Positions 17,773 to 23,890 of a stretch of 28,623 nucleotides of DNA are shown here, one piece after another. The stretch spans positions 1 through 28,623 of the IMG/VR virus record IMGVR_UViG_3300013093_000202; one strand, 5' to 3'. The DNA is from a virus. A model generated the notes under the pieces. That model made no database searches. It was not told the origin of the DNA and was given only the letters and a program-made list of their open reading frames with translations. Each line of letters opens with the position of its first letter. Positions within the stretch are counted from its first letter, which is position 1. The translations under genes and the position numbers were made by a program.

Positions 17773-18789
17773 ATGAGTAACTTATTTAAAAAGGTCGCAG
17801 TCTGCACTGATATACATTGGGGTTTGAAATCTAATAGCCTAACACACAATCAAGACTGCGAAGCATTTATCGATTGGTTTATTGCTACTGCTCAGGAGCA
17901 AGGCTGCGAAACTGGAATGTTCTTGGGTGACTGGCATAATCATCGTGCCAGTATTAACCTACAGACTCTCCAGTTTAGCCTGCGTGCATTAGAAAAACTG
18001 TCAGCTGCATTTGATCAGTTCTATTTCATTCCTGGCAATCACGACCTATACTACAGGGACAAGAGAGATATTCACGGAGTTGAGTGGGCGCGGCATTTGC
18101 CTAATATACATATCATCAATGATTGGTTTAAGGAAGGCGATGTTGTTATTGCTCCTTGGCTAGTCGGCGATGACTATAAAAAGATTCCTAAACTGTCTGG
18201 GCAATATTGTTTTGGACATTTTGAGTTGCCGCACTTTAAGATGAATGCCATGGTAGAAATGCCTGATCACGGCGACCTTAAAGTAGACAACTTTGGCGGA
18301 TTTGAATCTGTTTATTCCGGGCACTTTCATCTGCGACAACAAAAACGCAACATCACCTATATTGGCAACTGTTTCCCTCACAATTTTGCCGATGCCGGCG
18401 ACGATCAAAGAGGTATGATGATCAAGGAGTGGGGCAAACAAGATCAATACTTTGCGTGGCCCAATCAGCCTCAGTATCGAGTTTATAACCTGTCTGATGT
18501 GATTGATCGACCCGACGAACTACTTGCACCGCGAATGCATGTACGTGTGCAATTAGACATTGGTATCAGCTATGAAGAAGCTAACTTTATCAAAGAAACA
18601 TTTATAAAAACTCATAATCTTAGAGAAATGGCCTTGATTCCTGCTAAGAATGCCGACATTGATACCGATATGGCACCGGGCGATATTAAGTTTGAATCTG
18701 TAGATCAAATTGTAACAGATCAAATTACAGCCATCGACAGCGAGTTTTATGATTCGAAGCTATTATTAAAAATTTATCAGAATCTATGA
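17773..18789 (+). CDS. 47: Recombination endonuclease subunit gp47 (SbcD/Mre11-like metallophosphoesterase)
   Basis: The 338-residue protein has the full metal-binding motif set of Mre11/SbcD nucleases: D13-x-H15 (CTDIHWG), GDWHNH at 52-57, GNHD at 88-91, and GHFHL at 183-187. A further conserved histidine lies in FGHFELPHF. With gp46 it forms the two-subunit nuclease that trims DNA ends during phage recombination-dependent replication and host DNA breakdown. T4 gp47 has 339 residues, so the length is normal. I set the start at 17773 because AAAGGA precedes it and because the upstream ATG at 17743 precedes the predicted transcript start. The stop overlaps the next start (ATGA), so gp47 and the methyltransferase are probably translated together. 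Confidence 0.93.
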   Translation: MSNLFKKVAVCTDIHWGLKSNSLTHNQDCEAFIDWFIATAQEQGCETGMFLGDWHNHRASINLQTLQFSLRALEKLSAAFDQFYFIPGNHDLYYRDKRDIHGVEWARHLPNIHIINDWFKEGDVVIAPWLVGDDYKKIPKLSGQYCFGHFELPHFKMNAMVEMPDHGDLKVDNFGGFESVYSGHFHLRQQKRNITYIGNCFPHNFADAGDDQRGMMIKEWGKQDQYFAWPNQPQYRVYNLSDVIDRPDELLAPRMHVRVQLDIGISYEEANFIKETFIKTHNLREMALIPAKNADIDTDMAPGDIKFESVDQIVTDQITAIDSEFYDSKLLLKIYQNL

Positions 18790-19496
18790 TCCAGTTTAGG
18801 AATACTAAATTTTGGCAAAACTATTCTGAGTACGATAAGATTGTTGATCAATCGTCAATGCGTTCTACTGTGGACGCAGTAATATATTGGCGATTGCTAA
18901 ATGCTTACAAGTTTAAAAACTTTTTAGAAATTGGAATTTATCAGGGACTAACCACAGGATTGTTTTTTGAATCATCCCCAAATGCTTCAGTAACTGGAAT
19001 AGATCCTGTCGGTCGACTAGAGTTATTTTATAAAAATTATCCAGAACATCAAGATAGATTTACGTTTGTTAATCAACCCAGTCAGGCAGTTACTTTAACT
19101 GATACATATGATTTTATTTTAGTCGACGGCGATCACGATTATGATCCGGCTATTTCGGATATCACTAAATGCTTGCCTCATTTAGATACAAATGGAATTC
19201 TAGCACTAGACGACTATAAGTCCATAGGTGTTGCTAAAGCTATCAAAGACCTGTATAATTTAACGACAGACTGGGTTCCGTTTTTACGAGCCGAGCAAAC
19301 AGAATTTTGGCATCATCGTAGTAATGATCAGGGAAAGTTCTTGGATTCTCTATTAACCGATCCTATCAGCAAGTTTATTTTTATACAAAACGAGTTTGAT
19401 TCTTACAATAACTGTATTTGCACAGCAAAGACATTGGGTATTTTTACCGATCAAACAGAATATTTTGACCTGGCACTAAAACATTATAACATATGA
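18786..19496 (+). CDS. Class I SAM-dependent methyltransferase, between gp47 and gp46
   Basis: This 236-residue protein has the fold of small-molecule or sugar-type methyltransferases (Methyltransf_24-like). Motif I is NFLEIGIYQGLTTGLF at about 45-60, which binds S-adenosylmethionine. The acidic ribose-binding residue is in TGIDP at 70-74. FILVDGDHDYD at about 110-120 supplies the metal or substrate-binding Asp and His. ILALDDYKS follows after the next strand. No DNA-methylase motif such as DPPY or NPPY is visible, so a nucleic acid target is not supported. It overlaps both gp47 and gp46 by ATGA, so all three are translationally coupled. I know of no T4 methyltransferase in this position. The substrate cannot be read from the sequence. 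Confidence 0.83.
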   Translation: MIQFRNTKFWQNYSEYDKIVDQSSMRSTVDAVIYWRLLNAYKFKNFLEIGIYQGLTTGLFFESSPNASVTGIDPVGRLELFYKNYPEHQDRFTFVNQPSQAVTLTDTYDFILVDGDHDYDPAISDITKCLPHLDTNGILALDDYKSIGVAKAIKDLYNLTTDWVPFLRAEQTEFWHHRSNDQGKFLDSLLTDPISKFIFIQNEFDSYNNCICTAKTLGIFTDQTEYFDLALKHYNI

Positions 19497-21262
19497 TACA
19501 TATCAAAAATCTCACTGTACGTAATTTCATGAGCGTAGGTAATGCTACACAGGGAATCGATTTTGATCGCAGAGACTTAACATTGGTCTTGGGCGAAAAC
19601 TTAGATCTGGGTGGTGATGGTTCACGTAACGGCACGGGTAAGACAACTATTATCAATGCACTTAGCTATGCACTTTATGGTAATGCGTTAAGTAACATTC
19701 GCAAAGACAACTTGGTTAACAAGACTAACGGCAAAAACATGTTGGTTAGTTTAGATTTTAATGTTAACGGACAAGAGTATCGTATTGAACGAGGACGCAA
19801 GCCTAACGTATTAAAGTTTTACGTTAACAATCAAGCTCAAGAGGCAACAGACGATAGTCAAGGCGATAGCAGAGAAACACAAGAGGCGATTGAACACACA
19901 CTAGGACTCAGTCACGATATGTTCAAACATATTCTTGCACTGAATACCTATACAGAGCCGTTCTTAAGCCTTAAAGCCAACGATCAACGTACCATTATAG
20001 AACAACTTTTGGGCATTACTTTATTAAGTGAGCGAGCTGACAAGATCAAAGAACTTAACAAGTCTACCAAAGATGCTATCAGCCAAGAAGAATTCCGTAT
20101 TCGTGCTGTACAGGAAGCTAACAAACGTATCGAAGGACAGATTGAAAGTTTACGTAAGCGTCAAAAAATGTGGACCACTAAGCAAGCAGAAGATGTTGCC
20201 GGGCTTGAATCAGCAATTGCCAGCCTTGAACATATCGACATCGATTCCGAAGTTGCTGCTCACAAGGCATTAACAGAATATAATAACCTAGTTAAAGAAC
20301 GTGCCGATATAGAAAAAAGTTTAGCCAGAGCTCGATTAGATCAAGCACGGGAAAAGAAAACAGCAGATAAACTAAAACAAGAACTTGATGCGTTGATCAA
20401 TCACAAATGCCATTCATGTGGGCAAGACATTCACGATGATAAACACGACGAATCGGTTGCTGCTAAAGATCTTGAATTTGATGCAGCCTGTGTCGAAGTT
20501 GACTTGCTAGGTGTCGGCATAATGGAGTTGGAAAACGAACTAGACGACTTGGGCGGACTAGGGTTGCAGCCTAAGGTGTTTTACGATACCTTAGAGGATG
20601 CGCTTAATCATCGCAATAGCTTAGAAGCACTACGCAAAGAACTTTCTACACGTTCTGCAGAAACTGATCCCTACGGTGAACAGATTGAGGATATGCAAAA
20701 TCAAGCACTACAGGAAGTTACATACGATCAAATGAACGAGTTAACAAGATTACAAGAGCACCAAGAATTCTTACTAAAGTTGTTAACCAACAAAGACAGT
20801 TTTATACGCAAGAAGATTATTGAACAGAATCTCAGCTACTTAAATGCCAGACTTACGTACTACTTAGATCGTATTGGTTTGCCGCATACCGTTGTATTTC
20901 AAAACGATTTAAATGTCAGTATTGAAGAACTAGGTCGAGAATTAGATTTTGATAATCTATCACGTGGTGAACGTAACAGACTTATCCTTAGCATGAGCTG
21001 GGCATTCCGCGATGTATTTGAAAGTTTATATCAACCTATTAATGTTTTGTTTATCGATGAAATGATTGACAACGGTCTTGATACACAAGGCGTAGAAAAT
21101 GCATTGAGTTTATTGAAACAACTTAGCAGAGAACGACACAAATCAGTTTGGTTAGTAAGTCACAGAGATGAACTAGCAGGACGAGTGGAAAACATCCTGC
21201 GTGTCATTAAATCTAACGGGTTCACTGAATATAGTACCGATACCGACGTCGATATTGCATAA
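19493..21262 (+). CDS. 46: Recombination endonuclease subunit gp46 (SbcC/Rad50-like ATPase)
   Basis: The 589-residue protein has the Rad50/SbcC layout. The N-terminal ATPase half has a Walker A region at 44-51 (SRNGTGKT, first Gly replaced by Ser, after a Gly/Asp-rich insertion). Long heptad-rich coiled-coil arms lie at about 170-300 and 320-450. A zinc hook has C306 and C309 (HKCHSCGQD). The C-terminal half has the ABC signature LSRGERNRL at 489-497, Walker B (NVLFIDE, about 520), and a histidine switch in WLVSHRDE. Length is close to T4 gp46 (560 residues). It powers and shapes gp47 nuclease action on DNA ends. The start overlaps the methyltransferase stop (ATGA). No strong terminator follows in the 36 bases before the next gene. 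Confidence 0.94.
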   Translation: MIHIKNLTVRNFMSVGNATQGIDFDRRDLTLVLGENLDLGGDGSRNGTGKTTIINALSYALYGNALSNIRKDNLVNKTNGKNMLVSLDFNVNGQEYRIERGRKPNVLKFYVNNQAQEATDDSQGDSRETQEAIEHTLGLSHDMFKHILALNTYTEPFLSLKANDQRTIIEQLLGITLLSERADKIKELNKSTKDAISQEEFRIRAVQEANKRIEGQIESLRKRQKMWTTKQAEDVAGLESAIASLEHIDIDSEVAAHKALTEYNNLVKERADIEKSLARARLDQAREKKTADKLKQELDALINHKCHSCGQDIHDDKHDESVAAKDLEFDAACVEVDLLGVGIMELENELDDLGGLGLQPKVFYDTLEDALNHRNSLEALRKELSTRSAETDPYGEQIEDMQNQALQEVTYDQMNELTRLQEHQEFLLKLLTNKDSFIRKKIIEQNLSYLNARLTYYLDRIGLPHTVVFQNDLNVSIEELGRELDFDNLSRGERNRLILSMSWAFRDVFESLYQPINVLFIDEMIDNGLDTQGVENALSLLKQLSRERHKSVWLVSHRDELAGRVENILRVIKSNGFTEYSTDTDVDIA

Positions 21263-21298
21263 TTTTAGGCCTGACTGGATCTGTCATAACTATGCAGT

Positions 21299-21718
21299 AT
21301 GACATGGTATTATAATGGCGAACCGGTAAACGAACTACCCGAAGATGCAGTTGGGTTTGTCTACTTGATCACGTGTGTTACAACTGGCAAAATGTATGTG
21401 GGCAAGAAGCTTGCAAAATTTGCTAAGACCTCGTATAAAGTAGTAAAATTAAAGAATGGCACTAAAAAACGTAAGAAAATCAAATCTAAAATATCATCAG
21501 ACTGGCAAGATTATTTTGGATCATCGGAAGAACTTAACAAAGATGTGATACTATTAGGACAGGATTCTTTTAAGAAAGAAATACTAAGATATTGTAAAAG
21601 CAAATCCGAGATGTCTTATTACGAGGCAAAATATCAATTTGATAATGATGTATTATTAAACGAGGATAAATGGTATAACGGATGGATATCAGTCAAGGTA
21701 AGAAAATTCAAACTGTGA
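21299..21718 (+). CDS. GIY-YIG homing endonuclease-like protein
   Basis: The 139-residue protein carries the GIY-YIG motif pair as VYLI (21-24) and YVG (33-35), a lysine-rich stretch, DYFGSS (71-76), and the likely catalytic Glu in MSYYEAKYQF (E109). It ends WYNGWISVKVRKFKL. This resembles free-standing endonucleases of T4-like phages, which cut related genomes lacking the gene and spread by repair. It stands alone after gp46 rather than in an intron I can recognise. A reading-frame piece of a typical endonuclease C-terminal domain begins in the +1 frame at its end, so the original gene may have been longer or the region may hold the wreck of a second endonuclease. The nuclease core itself looks intact. 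I see only a poor ribosome site before the ATG. Confidence 0.85.
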   Translation: MTWYYNGEPVNELPEDAVGFVYLITCVTTGKMYVGKKLAKFAKTSYKVVKLKNGTKKRKKIKSKISSDWQDYFGSSEELNKDVILLGQDSFKKEILRYCKSKSEMSYYEAKYQFDNDVLLNEDKWYNGWISVKVRKFKL

Positions 21719-21908
21719 TAAAAAAAGATGCGATCAACTAAAAGCAAACTGGAATAAGCCCGGACATCAAGAAAATATATCTAAAATAATGTCTTCATTA
21801 AAATGGTGTAACGACGGTATTAGGAACTATCGAAAATCTTTTATTCCAGACGGAATGGTTCCTGGTAAATTACGCATTCATAAATCAGCAATACAGACAA
21901 CTTTATAG
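21702..21908 (+). pseudogene. Remnant of a homing endonuclease C-terminal DNA-binding domain, out of frame with the GIY-YIG gene
   Basis: The frame open from 21702 (just after a TAA) to the TAG at 21906-21908 encodes KANWNKPGHQENISKIMSS, then LKWCNDGIRNYRKSFIPDG and MVPGKLRI. The pattern W-x-N-D/N-G, then P-x-G-x-x-P-G-K/R-L, is a common tail motif of phage homing endonucleases. There it sits after the nuclease domain and helps bind DNA. The frame is +1 relative to the GIY-YIG gene and overlaps its end by 17 bases. A single indel, or less likely a programmed shift, would join them. The first ATG in frame is at 21789 with no ribosome site, so separate translation is unlikely. Confidence 0.6.
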
Positions 21909-21910
21909 GC

Positions 21911-22310
21911 AACTTCAGCAGTAAGACTAGCATCGGTTTATTTCGGATGCCCTAAACCTGGACGAAAGTCGCAGGGATGGAAGCCTTGTCGCTGCAACAA
22001 GCACTCAACTACTATCCTTAACAGGACGAAGATCGCTTTTAAGACCCGCGGTTTAGTTGTTTGAAAAGATTAAAAAAGGCAAAATGAGGGACAGTGAATT
22101 CCCAGGTTATTACATAAGATAACGTTTATTGTAATAGCTACCGTTGTATATTAAGACTGAACGAGCAGGTACCGGACAACCGCCTGCGCTGTGTAGAAGT
22201 TTACATTATAGTTCTAACGTTATGTGGTTTGTGCGAGCTCAGATGAAGCCCAATCTTTTCTTAACCCTGTAGTGGGTTAAGTGTGGCTGTTGAGTCTAGA
22301 TGAAGTATCT
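21911..22310 (+). ncRNA. Candidate structured noncoding RNA, class not recognised
   Basis: No gene is visible here although the rest of the window is almost fully coding. By eye the plus strand forms several good hairpins. 21957-21975 has seven pairs, a GAAA tetraloop and one bulged base. 21985-22001 has CTTGT/ACAAG. 22108-22136 has ten pairs with one bulge. 22165-22187 has eight pairs closed by an ACAA loop with a TAC bulge. 22260-22281 has eight perfect pairs. Possible long-range pairs are ACTTCA 21912 with TGAAGT 22301 and, nested inside, AGACT 21924 with AGTCT 22293. CTAAACC 21952 can pair with GGTTTAG 22050, in competition with CAACTA 22006 pairing with TAGTTG 22054. The GNRA loop favours the plus strand. 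I compared it by memory with RNase P RNA, tmRNA, group I and group II introns and found no convincing match. Confidence 0.45.
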
Positions 22311-22343
22311 TAGTCGCTTCGCTCTACTTTCTACTGTCAAGAT

Positions 22344-22395
22344 AAAAAATAATGTTGTGAGCGATAGCGAAACAACAGATGTTCGCAGAACATCT
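22344..22395 (-). terminator. Rho-independent terminator region of the gp26-led minus-strand operon
   Basis: Read on the minus strand, a perfect eight-pair hairpin (AGATGTTC, loop TGC, GAACATCT; 22377-22395) begins at the stop codon of the last gene. A second hairpin with a TGTTGT/ACAACA stem (22353-22377) follows directly, then a T-rich run (complement of AAAAAA at 22344-22349). The second hairpin plus T run has terminator form; the first may stabilise the transcript end. In the plus direction no T run follows, so it does not look bidirectional. Confidence 0.65.
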
Positions 22396-22730
22396 TACAA
22401 GTCATCTGGAAAATCCCTGAAGAGCGCATGTTGGATCGTCGAACAATCAACAAATTGATTGAATGATTTGTGTTTAGTTTCTAGCTCACCTTCAAGTGGA
22501 GCAACACGTTTAAACGCATCATCCATTTGTGCCATGCCAGTAAACTCCATTAAAATCATAAATTCAGGCATGTCAGCAATACTACGGAATCCCATTTTAC
22601 AACGAGTAATCCTATATGACTCCATCTTTCCTTCGCTGATTAAATGATCAAAAAAACTCTTCATTCCGTTAACCCATTGCAAATCAGAAATGTCGCCTTG
22701 TTTATTTGCCCAGATAGTGTAAATGTCCAT
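22395..22730 (-). CDS. Small conserved hypothetical protein, DUF6614-like
   Basis: The 111-residue protein starts MDIYTIWANKQGDISDLQWV. It contains KMESYRITRCKMGFRSIADM, then FMILMEFTGMAQMDDAFKRV, and ends HALFRDFPDDL. The pattern of an N-terminal strand, a helix, ESYRI.R.K.GF, a central strand with a short helix, and a C-terminal RDFP resembles small ferredoxin-like or dimeric alpha-beta barrel proteins. I recall DUF6614 for this pattern, from memory only. Function is unknown. It has no signal peptide or membrane segment. The ATG overlaps the previous stop (TAATG), and it is the last gene before the terminator, co-transcribed with a tail assembly gene. The link to tail assembly is by position only. 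Confidence 0.6.
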   Translation of the reverse strand: MDIYTIWANKQGDISDLQWVNGMKSFFDHLISEGKMESYRITRCKMGFRSIADMPEFMILMEFTGMAQMDDAFKRVAPLEGELETKHKSFNQFVDCSTIQHALFRDFPDDL

Positions 22731-23164
22731 TATTGCATAGGTCCTAGTAGTTCAAAGCCTTGTATGCCTTGTTTATATAAATGTGCTTGATCTAAGTAGA
22801 GATATTGAAATCCACGTTCTCTATAGATAGCACATTCTGTTTTTAAACTTTCTATGCCCAACCGTAGCTTAGGATCGTGATAAGTCCAAGCAAATTGAGC
22901 ACACAAAGCATTAACTGTATCGTAGCGTTTAATTAAAGAGAACGCTACTAACTTGCTGTTATTGTAGTAGCCTATGACATCCGTATCGGGATCAGTGTAT
23001 TGGCTATCAAATATAGGCATAACGCTGCCAAAGTGTTTGTAGATACAGTAAGTTCTGTATATGCCGTTCAGTTGTGAGATGTCGGGCTTTGCTATGTAAC
23101 ACCATTCTACCGTAGGAATGTAGGTAGTTTTGGCAAGATCTATTCTAGCATACTCGTAAGTCAT
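22730..23164 (-). CDS. Hypothetical protein, possibly GNAT-fold acyltransferase-like
   Basis: The 144-residue protein shows VIGYYNNSKLVAFSLIKRYD, followed by VNALCAQFAWTYHDPKLRLG and, after a helix, ERGFQYLYLDQAHLYKQGIQ ending GFELLGPMQ. A strand with a small-side-chain turn, then Y/F-x-W, a helix, and a final Y-L-Y-L strand with a Tyr-rich tail recall the GNAT fold, and especially the C-terminal half of aminoacyl-protein transferases. No clear acetyl-CoA binding loop (Q/R-x-x-G-x-G/A) is present, so an acetyltransferase is not proven. It overlaps its upstream neighbour by ATGA and the downstream start by TAATG, so the three small genes are coupled. The function is not known. Confidence 0.5.
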   Translation of the reverse strand: MTYEYARIDLAKTTYIPTVEWCYIAKPDISQLNGIYRTYCIYKHFGSVMPIFDSQYTDPDTDVIGYYNNSKLVAFSLIKRYDTVNALCAQFAWTYHDPKLRLGIESLKTECAIYRERGFQYLYLDQAHLYKQGIQGFELLGPMQ

Positions 23165-23658
23165 AATCTAGGATCCTTGCGTCCTGCAAATAATTCTGTC
23201 AGATATTCTTCAGGCCAGTCTTTGTAATAGCCTTGTCGAGCTAACAGTTGTGCAAAGTGATTGAGTTTAGATAAGTCTTGTAAGAATACAACGGCGTAAG
23301 TACCTTGGTTCATAACAACACCGTTTACAGTTTCTACTGATTCGGGATGATCCGCTAAGGCAAATAATCCCCTGGCAGTTAAAAAATCACTGTTAAGTTT
23401 CTGTACTAGATTTTCAAATTCGTCAGCAGTGAAACTGCTAGCATCGTAAGCATAAGCAATAACTTCAAAATTGTCCATGGTCACTGATTTTAAATCGGTA
23501 ACAGGATCAACTGTGCCTAATCGTATATCAACTGTGCCGGCAAATCTAGCTCGTCTTGCATACGGGCAAGGTGGCCAGCCGGCTAGATTTGCATTGGGCT
23601 GCTCAACAAACTCAATGAGCCATTTGGTTATATCTGACTTTACTTGATCAATGTCCAT
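23161..23658 (-). CDS. Conserved hypothetical protein with WPPCPYAR motif
   Basis: I recognise no family function for this 165-residue protein. It opens with a helix (MDIDQVKSDITKWLIEFVEQ) followed by a proline-rich stretch containing WPPCPYARRARFAG at about 28-41. The rest alternates strands and helices (DNFEVIAYAYDASSFTADEF), with GLFALADHPESVETVNGVVM and a C-terminal helix QGYYKDWPEEYLTELFAGR. I recall similar WPPCPYAR proteins in aquatic T4-like phages, from memory only. It has no membrane segment or signal peptide. The single pair of neighbouring Pro-Cys-Pro residues does not make a zinc site by itself. The start follows the stop of the frameshift ORF by one base, without a strong ribosome site, so translation is probably coupled to the tail chaperone genes. 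Confidence 0.6.
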   Translation of the reverse strand: MDIDQVKSDITKWLIEFVEQPNANLAGWPPCPYARRARFAGTVDIRLGTVDPVTDLKSVTMDNFEVIAYAYDASSFTADEFENLVQKLNSDFLTARGLFALADHPESVETVNGVVMNQGTYAVVFLQDLSKLNHFAQLLARQGYYKDWPEEYLTELFAGRKDPRL

Positions 23659-23659
23659 G

Positions 23660-23890
23660 CTAAAAAAATGGTAAGCCGCTTTTCTTAGTGGTCTCTAAGT
23701 TTTCTTTGATAATACGACCAATCAGTTCTCTTTCCGTATAACTAAGATTCATTATTTCATTGTAGGTAATCCCGCCACGCATGTACCAACAGAGTTTAAG
23801 TTGTTCGCTGCGAATCTGTTCGGCCTCCTTATCCATTTTGTCTACCAGTGCTTCAATCTGGTGGTAATTAGAGATTAGGAGGCGGGATCG
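23660..23890 (-). CDS. gp51-like tail assembly protein domain, apparently made as a -1 frameshift extension of the gp26-like protein
   Basis: This frame, open between the TAA just upstream of the slippery site and the TAG at 23660-23662, encodes 76 residues after the slip. The key parts are YHQIEALVDKMDKEAEQIRS, then EQLKLCWYMRGGITYNEIMN, LSYTERELIGRIIKENLETT and KKSGLPFF. The W-Y-M-R-G-G ... ER-E ... TKK-G-LPFF pattern is one I associate with small proteins next to the gp26 gene in T4-like phages, annotated as gp51-like. No ATG, GTG or TTG lies in frame before the methionine at 23836, yet coding-like sequence extends upstream of it. A -1 slip on T TTT TTC would give a 351-residue fusion. Internal starting at 23836 (GGTAG a few bases before) remains possible. 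Confidence 0.75.
   Translation of the reverse strand, partial: RSRLLISNYHQIEALVDKMDKEAEQIRSEQLKLCWYMRGGITYNEIMNLSYTERELIGRIIKENLETTKKSGLPFF

Noticed and set aside
21957-21975. GAAA-capped hairpin resembling group II intron domain V
   Set aside because: There is no AGC triad, no two-base bulge at the right place, and no GTGYG 5' boundary with exon sequence; gp46 and the next genes are complete.
21911-22310. RNase P RNA or tmRNA
   Set aside because: The size fits P RNA and AGATGAA appears, but the conserved GAGGAAAGTCC and ACAGAACCCGG regions are missing. No tmRNA tag frame or tRNA-like ends are visible.
21924-22315. Group I intron core (GACTA with TAGTC as P7)
   Set aside because: The strands are almost 400 bases apart and the other core elements are not seen. 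No interrupted gene flanks the region.
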